A stretch of DNA of 64,000 nt from Mercurialis annua. Lineage: Eukaryota; Streptophyta; Magnoliopsida; Malpighiales; Euphorbiaceae. The notes under the pieces were generated by a model that was not told the origin of the DNA, did not search any database, and saw only the letters and a program-made list of their open reading frames with translations. Position 1 is the stretch's first letter. Each line of letters opens with the position of its first letter. The stretch spans positions 17,001,501 through 17,065,500 of the forward strand of contig NC_065577.1 of assembly GCF_937616625.2 (NCBI RefSeq). The letters run 5' to 3'. The position numbers and the translations under genes are program-made. This document shows positions 48,143 to 58,107 of the stretch, in pieces.

Positions 48143-50459
48143 ATATATATATATCTATATATATATATATTCTTTTCATTTATTTATGTTATTGTCAAAA
48201 TAGCATAGTAAGATAAAACATCATTTTCGAGACATGCATACGTATACATTTTAAAAACAAACATTTCAAATATATATAAATATTCATATAGCTTTTCGTA
48301 TTAAAATACGTAGCTTTATGAATATTAGCGAGTAATTTAAAGTATACTCACCACTTGCTATCCATAATCTTTAAAACGGATAAGCGATATCACGATCTTT
48401 CAAATTCTGTGCCTTGTCGATAATCGTCTCGTCGGGTCTACGCAAACATAATAATAGCAAGAATTACTAAAATTCAAGCTATATCCAATTAACTAAAAAG
48501 TTGGTTTTCTAGCCAACTTCGGCTATTAAAAACGCTCACTTAAAGTAGTCCAATTCCTAAACAAAATCAATATTCTTAAAGTTTAGAATGTCGCCTACAA
48601 CTTTTGTTAAGGTCTCGGACTAAAACTAGCACCGGAGGTGTCGGAAATAAGCTTGGAAGTTATTCCCTTAGATCTGATTACAATTGCAGGGCAGACTGTA
48701 AAATAAAATGTTCTGTCCAAAATGACAAACTTAGAGTCCGATTCAACAGAAACTCAAACTTAGAAAATCATAATTAACATTCTAAAGTTTCCGTATCAAT
48801 AAACGGAATTTGATTTGGACTTATACAACTTGAGATATTGCCCTTGCAATATCGCTGTTTTGTAGGACAATTTCTGCAAAACGTTAACGTGTTCGCATCA
48901 ATTCAATTCCTACTTATTATGTAGCGAGGCTAGCCTTCCGATACCACATTCCAACACCAACACAATCCAACCCCTATACATATCCTAATCATACACATTC
49001 CAAAACCTAAGCATTATCAAATTCACTTATTCATGAAACTCACACTTAGACCGAATGATTCATTGCATTTTCCAAATAAACTTCATCAATCAATTTCAAT
49101 TATAATTCAGTTCTAATAACTCAAAACCAAGTATTTAATCATCATTTGAATCACTTATCCCTACCTTAGCTTCATGGCCGAAACCCTACTACACTTTACT
49201 TTCAATTTCATTCATTAATCATCAATAACAACAAATCATTAAACTCAAGCAATTTCCGAATCCTAAGTTCATTTCTTATCCAATTCACTCAACAAAACTT
49301 AATCAATAGTATCAATTCAAAATCAATCCAAAAACAGAGCATTCTCACCTTGATTGGTTCCTTTCATCACCAAAAGCTTAGCTTCCAAAATTCACCATCA
49401 ATTTGCTCCAATTCAAGCTTATAAACTTCTAACAACATCAATTAAACACTAATTTCATTAAACCTAAAAATCCCGAAATTCACAGCTTACAACTCGACCA
49501 TATTTTGATTTTCTTACCTCAAATTGAATCCATAGATCTGTAGATAATCGTTTCCTCGTTCGTGGCCGCAAGAATCGCTAAATTTCATTGAGAAACGAGT
49601 AAGTTATGGCATTTGTAAGATTTGGATAAAAAATGGAAAAGAGCTTCGGGATTCTTCTCTTCTTTGCTAAAAATTCTCTATTGAATGAATTATTCATTCA
49701 TAAATGATGCTAATAAGTGGGTTAAAAGTTCACTTAGGTCCTTGAAGTTGCCACCACCTTAATCTTCACTTTCTAACTTTTCTTTCGTCTGATTTAGTCC
49801 ACTAAACCTTTAATCATTCGATTCTCGAGAAATTCCGTATTATTTATTTTCCAAATAAATAACATTAGTCTCATATCTTATAATATCACTTTCCAATAAT
49901 TTATTTTGACAATTTTGGCAAAAAACTCTCAAATTTCCATTTTGAGCTAACTTGCACTTTTTCTCACTTTTTCGTCCAATTTTCATTTTAACGACTATTG
50001 GTAACAACTTTATCGATATTATATTCTTATCTTAAGAAAATAGAGTAAAACACAACTTCCTCTTGATGTTTGTGGTTAAAAGTCCACTTTAGTCCTTAAA
50101 GTGGCTAATTTGTACTTTAACCCTTATTCTTAACTAATCGTCAAACTATCTTCTACAACGATTTTGTATACTTACAAAACTTTGACGATCGTTTATTAAT
50201 AATATTTCACGGACCTTGGCGTGAATATTATTAGCTCTGGCTTTCCAACTTATTGTATTTTATTCCCTTTTTGTCTCGATTAAATCAAATTGCTCGCATA
50301 ATAATTTTCAATTAAAATTATTATTTTACGATAATTCCAATAGACCCGCTTCAGTCTAAGTCCTTATTTTCCAATCTTAATATGATATTCTCGTTCTTAA
50401 TCTTTATGATTATGCCCCGTGGCGCTTCACGTAATACCTCAAAAATTTAGGTTATTACA
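46765..50459 (-). repeat. 5' LTR (right), 3695 bp
   Basis: Intact partner of 38313-44694, lacking the nested solo LTR. It carries the motif array at 47426-47822 and a long (AT)n tract at 48091-48170. Confidence 0.9.
48091..48170. repeat. AT microsatellite
   Basis: About 80 bp of (AT)n with occasional C; expanded relative to the left LTR. Confidence 0.95.
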
Positions 50460-50536
50460 ATCATACTACTATTTCAATTGAAATTAGTTTATAACTATAT
50501 GTAAAAAAATTAAATATAATATTCAAAAATTTAGTT

Positions 50537-50537
<1 letters not shown>

Positions 50538-50576
<39 letters not shown>

Positions 50577-50625
50577 CGGGTCATATAAATGCCACTTACG
50601 TGCGTAGCACGTGGCGAAAAACTAG
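50538..50625 (+). other. Helitron 3' terminus (copy D)
   Basis: (AT)n run, AACGGGTCATATAA at 50575, hairpin ACGTGC-GTA-GCACGT at 50598-50612, CTAG at 50622-50625, followed at once by TAACTATATGTGGGAAAGGG, the 5'-like sequence of a further copy. Confidence 0.82.
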
Positions 50626-50631
50626 TAACTA

Positions 50632-51019
50632 TATGTGGGAAAGGGAGGGCATGCAAAATTACAATATTAATCTCCAATAATTAAGAAATTTACGAAGTTA
50701 TGTACAAGTCTAATTCTATTAATTATGATAAACTTTAAATTGTTATAGTTAAACATATAAATTTTAAAACAAGTTTAACAAAAAATACCTAATAGTAATA
50801 GAAGTACATCTTAATAATGACTTTCAATTACCTAATAGCAATAGAAGTACATCTTAATAATGGCTTTCAATTGCCTATTAACATATAAATTAATTAATTA
50901 AGATTTTAATTTAAAAGTAACTCTTAAATAGATGTAGCAAACACCTAAGATATAGGCGTAGGCATGTAGCAAATACCTGACAATTGCCTTTTGCTTATTT
51001 TTTGAATTTTTGTACGTAT
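50632..51019 (+). mobile_element. 5' part of Helitron copy E
   Basis: TATGTGGGAAAGGGAGGGC then GCAAAATTACAATATT matches the other 5' regions. No gene up to the copia insertion at 51020; its 3' end is not found in the window. Confidence 0.45.
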
Positions 51020-51249
51020 TGATAAGAATAATGAGAGAAATAGCAAATACCACTGATTAGATAAAAGAGAAGATAAAGGCTAACATTAAAAGAGAAAGCT
51101 CTAATCCTTAAAACAATGATACATCCATATATATAGGCAAACTAACTTAATGAACAAGTATATTTGGCCACTACTACAAGCCTTATACTTGGCCACTACT
51201 CCAAGTTTTATACAAAGGACTATACTATTCTTACATAAGTATCTTAACA
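51020..51249 (-). repeat. 3' LTR of the copia element
   Basis: 230 bp with two 25-bp internal repeats. Confidence 0.92.
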
Positions 51250-51261
51250 TCCCCCTCAAAC

Positions 51262-54200
51262 TCATGATGCGACAGCAATAAGCATCGAGAGTTTGTCGGT
51301 CAAAAAACGAAAGCCCGAAGAGGACAATAATTTGGTAAACAAATCAGCAAGCTGTAAGGAAGAAGAGATAAAGGGCAACGTCAATGTGCCATTTTGAGGA
51401 TGATGGCGAGTAATATGACAATCAATCTCAATATGCTTGGTCCTTTCATGAAAAACCGAGTTATGAGCAATCTGAATAGCACTTTTATTATCACAGTGCA
51501 AAGAAGTTGGTCGCCGCAAAGAAACACCCATATCAGCAAGCAACCATCGTAAACAAACTATTTCACAAGTGGTGGAACCCATAGCACGATATTCGGCCTC
51601 AGTTGAAGACCGAGATATAACATCCTGCTTCTTACTTTTCTAAGAGATAAGAGAATCGCCTAGAAAAATACAGAAGCCAGTAGTGGATTTGCGATCAGTG
51701 GGATCACCCGCCCAATCAGCATCAGAGTAAGCACATAATTCTAATGATGAAGTAGATGAAAGTAAAAGAGTCAGAAACTGAGTTCCATGGAGATATCTTA
51801 AGATACGAATCACATCAGCCCAATGAACTTTAGTAGGAGTAGTAACAAACTGACTGACAATGTGAACAGCATATGCAATATCAGGACGAGTGATAGTGAG
51901 ATAAACCGAACTCCCAACAACCGTTCTATAAAGACTTGGATCTGGCAGAGGTGCCCCATCATAAATATAGTACCGAGCATTGAGCTCAATCGAAGTATCA
52001 ACAGTCTTAGTATCAGAGAGGCGAGCACGCTCAAAAATATCAGAAATATACTTAGATTGAGAAAGAAGATACCCTTTTGGAGAAGATGCAACTTCAATAC
52101 CCAAGAGGTAACAAAGGGGACCCAAGTCTTTCATAGCAAAACTGCGAGTCAACTCAGACTTCAACAAGCTAATCCCAATAACATCATCCCCCGTAATAAT
52201 CATATAATCAACATAAAGGGAAAGCAAGATTCAGCCGGTCGAGGTACACTTGACAAACAAAGCAGAATCATGGTTACTCGGACGAAAACCAAGAGAAGTA
52301 ATGATTGTAGAAAATTTCTCAAACCAGGCACGGGGAGCCTGTTTGAGACCATACAGAGCCTTCCTAAGTTTGCAAACTTCACCAAAACGATGATCAAGAC
52401 CAGGAGGAGGAACCATATAGACTTCTTCATGAAGGTCACCATTCAAAAACGCATTTTTAACATCCATTTGGGTTATATCCCAAAGACGTACAGAAGCAAC
52501 AACAATAAGAGTTCGAATTGTAGTCATTTTAGCAACAGGAGCAAAAGTCTCCTCATAATCCATACCATATTCCTGAGAATAATCCTTAGACACCAAACGA
52601 GCTTTATAACTTTCAATAGACCCATCAGACTTTGTTTTAATCTTATAGACCCAACGAGAACCAATAGTACGTTTTCCTGCAGGAAGAGACACTAAATCCC
52701 AAGTATGGGTTTGATAAAGAGCAGTTAGCTCTTCAGCCATAGCACGCTGCCAAAGAGGATCAATAATTGCTTCTTTGATACATGAAGCCTCAGAGAGACA
52801 ATGAATAGAAGCAAGAAAGGAAACAAAAGAACTTGAAAGACAAGAATAATCAAAATCAGGTTTTCTATTAGACTTACGATTTCGGACAGGATATCGATGT
52901 TCAGTAGTATCCACCGTCTCAGAAGATGATTGGGTAGAGATTGTAGTTGAGGGGCCAATAGGAATGTCAGAATTGCCAACGGGAGGTAGATCATCGTCAT
53001 CAGCAGTAAATGGATCAATACAAACAAGATCAGGCATAGACATACTGTGGGAACGGTCAGGAATCGTAAAATAAGGAATATGTTTAAGAAAGACAACATG
53101 GCGAGAAACATATAATTTATGACTGACTTGATCAAAACAACGATACCCTATATGTCCTGCACCATAACCAAGAAAGACACATATAGTAGACCGAGAAGTT
53201 AATTTGCTCCTTTCAACATGAGGAAGAAGAACAAAACATGTAGAACCAAAAACACGAAGAGAATTATAATCTGGGGGACTACCATACAATCTTTCATAAG
53301 GGGATAAGCCAGAATTATGAGAAGTAGGAATTTTATTAATCAAATAAACAGAAGTAAGAGTTGCCTCCCCCCAAAATTCACTAGGAACACTAGCAGACAA
53401 TAAAAGTGATCGGGCAGTCTCAAGAATATGTCTATGTTTTCTTTCTGCAAATCCATTTTGCTCAGGAGTATCAGTGCAAGAAGTTTGGTAAATAGTACCA
53501 TCTAAAGCAAGAAGTTCCTTAAAAGCATTAGAAGTATATTCCCCCCCCCTAAATCACATCTAAAGCATTTGATAACAGCTGCATGTTGAGTTTTCACAAG
53601 AGATCGTAACTCATTATAAATGCCTAAGAAGTCTGAGCGACGTTTCATAAGATAAATCCAACAATAACGAGTGCAGTCATCAATAAAAGAGACATAATAA
53701 CGAGAAACTCCTTTTGTAGAAACATGAGAGGGTCCCCAAACATCAGAATGAATAAGATCAAAAGGTGCAACAGACATAGTATTACTTTTAGGAAAAGGCA
53801 AAGCATAAAATTTTGCTAGTTTACAACCACTGCAATCAGAAATGTCATGAGTTTTTAAGCTCCCTAAAAGTCCAGTAGAAGCTAAAAATTGCAAATGAGA
53901 CCTAGAGACATGACCAAGGCGAGAATGCCACAAGTAATACACAGACGAAGAAGGACTCAAACGAAAAGATGATATATCCACACCAGGAACAGCAGATGCA
54001 ATCTTAGGAGTTTTGAGCTGATCCAATATATAAAGTCCTCCTTCCCTATGGCCGATCCCAATCATTTTCTGAGACTTTGGATCCTGAACATAACAAGCAG
54101 AAAAAGAAAAGGAAACTAAGCAACCATTATCACAAAGCTGACCAACAAAAGCAAGATTTAAAGTAAGACTGGGTATGTGATAAACATTAGATAAGGACAA

Positions 54201-54440
54201 AAAAGGTGTAACAACCGAACCAACACCTTGCAAGGGCATAGGTGTACCACTAGCACTCATAACAGGAACTGAAACTTTAGGAGTTAGAGAAGTAAAAGAT
54301 GACAAATTAGGTGACGTGATTTGAAGCACCGGAATCTAAAATCAAAGAGGAAGAAGATATACCTGACGAACTAGAAGACAAACCTATTTGAGATGAAGCT
54401 GACATAGCATGTGGCTGAGATGCAAGGAACTGCTGAAACT
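51262..54440 (-). pseudogene. Copia pol: protease, integrase, reverse transcriptase, RNase H (broken)
   Basis: In minus-strand order: protease DSGASNH near 54340; GAG-pre-integrase with WHSRLGHVSRSHL; integrase core with HSDVWGP and FIDDCTR; a frameshift near the C run at 53540; then TPEQNGFAERKHRH and the second half of integrase; reverse transcriptase from WVYKIKTKSDGS through DVKNAFLNGDL; a stop near 52230; LYVDY at about 52215-52204, where the catalytic pair should be YVDD, so the second Asp is Tyr; RNase H with ADWAGDPTDRKSTTG, a stop near 51640, and the C-terminal part with TKHIEIDCH. The missing Asp alone would abolish activity. Confidence 0.92.
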
Positions 54441-55334
54441 GCTAAATCATTGATGGATCTAAAGAAGAGGTTGCCATTGCATTGTTAGAATGAGGAAGAA
54501 TAGGAGGTCCATTATGAGAAGCCGGTGGTCGATAACTCCACTAATGAGACTGCTGATGGGGATGTTGTTGAGCATATTGTTGCTCTCCTTTATCCAACTT
54601 TGGACATTGTGATTTCCAATGACCTTTCTGCTTACAAAAACCACATTCGGTCGCGGAGGCATGGCAAAGACTGATGGATTAGAGGGCGTAGAAACTTCCT
54701 TAACAACACAAGGCTTAAGACGAATTTCTTCAGTTAAAAGTTCACTAACAACAGAATCAACAGAAGGTAGCGGATGACGATGCAAAATGGACCCTCGAAG
54801 TCCTTCAAACTCATCACGAAGAGCCATTAAAAACTGTACTAATCTCTCCTCCTCTCTTCGTGCTAGATAAGCCCCAAAGGCGCGTAATTCAAGAGATTCT
54901 GTGAGAGCCAGTTGATCCCATAAATCCGTCATAGCATCATAAAATTCCTGAATACTCATGCTTTTCTGCTGCAGAGCACGAATATCATATTCCAACTGAT
55001 ATTGTTTTGCAAAATTAGACTATGTGTATAGTCTAGCTAGATGATCCCAAACCTCCGTAGCAGTATCATATTTTGCTAACTGGATACCAATCGAGTGCTT
55101 AACAGAATTATTAATCCAAGTAATGATCTTGGAATTATCCACGTCCCATTTATCTAATAAAGTCACATAATCAGCAGCTGCACTATCCTCAGGCTTAACA
55201 AAGGCACCCGAAACATAACCTCATTTTTGTTTACCCTTTAGAAAATTTTTCATCATATAACTCCAATATGCATAATTTTTACCATCTAACTGAACACTAA
55301 CCGCTTGAAGTGAATCATCTCTAATTTCAGCCAT
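54441..55334 (-). pseudogene. Copia gag (broken)
   Basis: It starts MAEIRDDSLQAVSVQLDGKN at 55334 and contains the UBN2-type gag core (WINNSVKHSIG, then EVWDHLARLY and LEYDIRALQQKSMSIQEFYD). Stops occur near 55222 and 55019. After a frameshift near 54657 comes the CCHC knuckle CGFCKQKGHWKSQC (about 54650-54607). Gag would form the particle. Confidence 0.9.
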
Positions 55335-55445
55335 AACAATAAAATCAACAACAAACTAAATCAACTAATTCAAGAGAATAAACCCAAAAGACGAGTAGAG
55401 AAATCGCCAACTAGAAAGATAAATCAATGGTAAGAGAGAGAAATT

Positions 55446-55458
55446 GGCTTTGATACCA
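55446..55458 (-). other. Primer binding site of the copia element
   Basis: Minus strand TGGTATCAAAGCC directly after the 5' LTR; initiator tRNA-Met type. Confidence 0.88.
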
Positions 55459-55713
55459 TGATAAGAATAATGAGAGAAATAGCAAATACCATTGATTAGA
55501 GAAAAGAGAAGATGGAGGCAAACATTAGAAGGGAAGGCCCTAATCCCTAAAACAAAGATACATCCATATATATAGGCAAACTAACTTAATGAGCAAGTAT
55601 ATTTGGCCACTACTCCAAGTCTTATACTTGGCCACTACTCCAAGTCTTATACTAGGCCACTACTCCAAGTCATATACAAAGGACTATCCTACCCTTACAT
55701 AAGTATCTTAACA
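55459..55713 (-). repeat. 5' LTR of the copia element
   Basis: 255 bp, three 25-bp internal repeats. Confidence 0.92.
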
Positions 55714-55948
55714 CGTATTTGATATTTTCATATTATCTTTTTCTGCATTTGGTAATTGATATTTGTATATATCTTATTTCACATCTTACCTATAATATGA
55801 TTAGAATTATAATTTGAATTAAATAAAAGAACTATATTATTTTAGTGATAAAGTAGTAATTAGCTGTTATCCGGAGGTGATGGAATTTGTTTAAACTCAG
55901 TCCATATATTTTTTAAAAAAATATATAATTAAATGATATTTTTATTGA

Positions 55949-55975
55949 TAGTATTCTCAAAGTATTAGAATACTA
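55949..55975. repeat. Palindromic repeat copy 1
   Basis: TAGTATTCT, 9-nt loop, AGAATACTA. The same unit recurs at 57371-57397; together they bracket the truncated LTR. Confidence 0.8.
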
Positions 55976-55977
55976 TA

Positions 55978-56907
55978 TCTTGTGGTGCACGTTGCGCACC
56001 AGCACGACGTGCTGAAATTCAGCACGTATTGCACCAACGTGTGCGACGTTGTTTTATCGCACACGGACCAATTCCGAGGCCCAGAATCACTCAAATTTCA
56101 TATCAATACATACCCAATTCATATAAACATATTATACACACTTTTTCACTTTGAAATCAATCATAAACGCCTCAATTCTGACATATACGAATCAAGTGTA
56201 ACGTTTTTGCCAAAACAGCCCCTGTTCTTCAAGTTTGACACCAAATCTCGAGATATGTACCTTGATTTGAATCTGAGAATTGATAGAGCTTCCAATTCCG
56301 AAGATATTGCCGCAAAAATCGTCCGAAACGGACGCCGGACGGAGAAACGGCGAGCGAACGACGGTAACGATCGATGAATGTGACGAAGAAAGGATGAAAG
56401 CTTCTGGAGGATTCTTTCTTCATCTGATTCATATCACTTCCTATATATATTGTGGTTAAAATGATTCTTTAGTCCTTGTTCTTTTTCTTTGTTACAAAAT
56501 TACTTTTGAACTTTTCTTTTGTTCAATTTAGTCCATAGCTAAATCAATTACCTTTTAACTAATTCACATATGTATTATCTATATCCAATAAATAATATGA
56601 ATCCCAATATTAACATTTTCCCGTCAAAACTTATAAATTTCCATTTTTGAGACGTAATTGGCTAACTTACCACTTTAGTCCTTGAACTTCGTTTTGGGAC
56701 TTTTCTTGACATTTTTCATCTTAATTCCATTTCCAACTTTTGAATTGAAATATAATATTAAATTCCGCATAATCACTTTCCCAAAATCGACCTACTTAGA
56801 TTTGTATTTACTTTATATTCTCGAAAATTCTTCCTATATCGCCACTCCGGCCACCAAGAACTGGACACATGGTCCAATTAGACAATTAAATCTTTTGAGG
56901 TATTACA
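55978..56907 (-). mobile_element. Truncated gypsy-type LTR
   Basis: The right end GAGGTATTACA matches the other LTRs of this type (minus orientation, start at 56907). The left side stops abruptly at a GC-rich hairpin block (GGTGCACGTTGCGCACC, then CAGCACGACGTGCTG near 55984-56016). A TATA-like word lies at 56440-56453 on the minus strand. The rest of the LTR is missing. Frames over this stretch look incidental. Confidence 0.7.
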
Positions 56908-57370
56908 CAGTCACAATCTAAATTTAATATTTAATTTTTGATAAATGTACAAAGTACTAAACTAATCGATTTAAATTTTAATGTAATTAAAATTAAATGA
57001 ACAAACAAACCTAATCTATTTATAAAATGAGCATGCAAACGTATGCATAAGCAAACCCAATTATGCACTAACCTATTAAATTAACTTCATATTAGCTTAA
57101 TACTTTGCAAAGAAATTAAGTTGAATAGTTTCTAAGTGCATGCAGTAACACCTTTTTTGGATACATTAGATGGACAATATTTAGCTAAACAAACTACAAT
57201 ATTTTTTTTTCGTCCATAGTTTGCTGATCTAAGCAAATAGCCCCACTTAATTTTAATATAATAGGATTTTTATAACTATAAAGGTAAACGTAATAAAAAA
57301 AACGATCAATTGATATGTTATATATATAACTTAATTTTATTAATAATTATATATAAAATATTAACTTTAA
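56908..57370. other. AT-rich intergenic stretch
   Basis: No coding frame, end structure or repeat recognised apart from simple AT-rich words. Confidence 0.6.
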
Positions 57371-57397
57371 TAGTATTCTCAAAATATTAGAATACTA
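57371..57397. repeat. Palindromic repeat copy 2
   Basis: Same unit as at 55949-55975, differing by one base in the loop. Confidence 0.8.
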
Positions 57398-57414
57398 TAA
57401 CAATTTTAATATAA

Positions 57415-57446
57415 CTAGTGTCGCTTTACGTGTTTCACACGTGGCT
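57415..57446 (-). other. Helitron 3' terminus on minus strand
   Basis: Minus strand: perfect ACGTGT-GAA-ACACGT hairpin (57442-57428), then AAAGCGACA and CTAG (57418-57415) before host T. The flank CACGTGGCTCGTA resembles the 466-bp Helitron at 22683. The matching 5' end was not found to the right. Confidence 0.7.
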
Positions 57447-57591
57447 CGTAGTGTGATTTATCAATTTAATTTTTAATATATTAATTGACGTTAATAATAT
57501 TTATTTATAAATTAATTTTATTAGGATTATACTAAATATTCTATATAACTAATATTAATTTATTTAGATTTTTTATCAGATTAGAAAGTAT

Positions 57592-57719
57592 CTTTTTTTT
57601 TTTTGATAAATGCTTATTTATTATGCTCAACCACAAGGAGTGGAAGGCAAAAGAAAGAAATCAAACAATCACATGAGTTTTACAAAGCAATCCAAACATC
57701 GAAAAACGTCCCCACCCGT
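57592..57719 (-). mobile_element. Short 3' fragment of a retroposon
   Basis: A T run (poly(A) on the minus strand) followed by about 115 bp of unlike sequence, flanked by AAGTAT on both sides (57586-57591, 57720-57725). It looks like a 5'-truncated LINE tail; the family is not identified. Confidence 0.6.
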
Positions 57720-58107
57720 AAGTATATTTTATGAATATATTTTAAAATTGATATCAATTTAATTAACAAACGTTTCATTGTCTTTAGTGGATTTTTTCTA
57801 TTAGCCATTTTTCTATTAACTAATTTTATAGTTATAATTATATATAAAAACAATTTCAATTTAAGCTAATAGTTTTCTAATATTGATATGTTAAAGGGAT
57901 GAATAAAATATGAAAGTAATAATTGTTGTAGTAAGTAATAAGTTTAAATGTTAATTTTGTTAAATCTTAGTATTTAATTTGTTATAGATTATGTAGTTTC
58001 CTAATTCATGTTAAATTCTTATTTCCTTTACTAAATCAAATACAGTATATTTGTTAAATCATATACAATAGGTAGAATTTTGCTTTGTAATGCCGATTTT
58101 CAGTTGT

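Larger units (their letters stand above)
38313..50459 (-). mobile_element. Large gypsy-type LTR derivative with very long LTRs and a short interior
   Basis: Two LTRs in the same orientation (38313-44694, enlarged by a nested solo LTR, and 46765-50459) enclose only 2070 bp. On the minus strand the primer site TGGTATCAGAGT lies next to the right LTR and a polypurine tract next to the left LTR, so transcription runs right to left. The flanks AACAT (38308-38312) and ATCAT (50460-50464) are a 5-bp duplication with one change. Reverse transcriptase, integrase and protease are absent, so it resembles LARD-type non-autonomous elements or a large internal deletion. Gypsy assignment rests on LTR type, primer site and tail sequence. 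Confidence 0.85.
24320..50625 (+). mobile_element. Helitron copy D, split by large insertions
   Basis: The first seven bases TCTTATA (24320-24326) are cut off from the rest (TGTGGGAAGGGAGGG from about 30895) by two minus-strand Helitrons. The 3' end is at 50625 (hairpin 50598-50612, CTAG 50622-50625). The hAT/LINE block and the 12-kb LTR element lie between. Without these about 1.8 kb remains (30890-31366, 37188-38312, 50460-50625). That the pieces are one element is inferred from matching ends and size. Confidence 0.45.
51020..55713 (-). mobile_element. Ty1/copia element, complete ends, decayed coding region
   Basis: LTRs at 51020-51249 and 55459-55713 start TGATAAGAATAATG and end CTTAACA, flanked by CGTAT (51015-51019, 55714-55718). 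On the minus strand the primer site TGGTATCAAAGCC adjoins the right LTR and TTTGAGGGGGA adjoins the left LTR. Gag and pol are recognisable but contain stops and frameshifts. The LTRs differ in length because a 25-bp ACTTGGCCACTACTCCAAG repeat is present three times on the right and twice on the left. Confidence 0.95.

Noticed and set aside
51823..52695. 290-codon plus-strand frame
   Set aside because: Antisense to the copia reverse transcriptase; composition (many Asn, Ser, Arg) is typical of an antisense shadow.
55982..56377. 131-codon plus-strand frame
   Set aside because: It lies wholly in a truncated LTR whose relatives have no such frame, and shows no recognisable domain.
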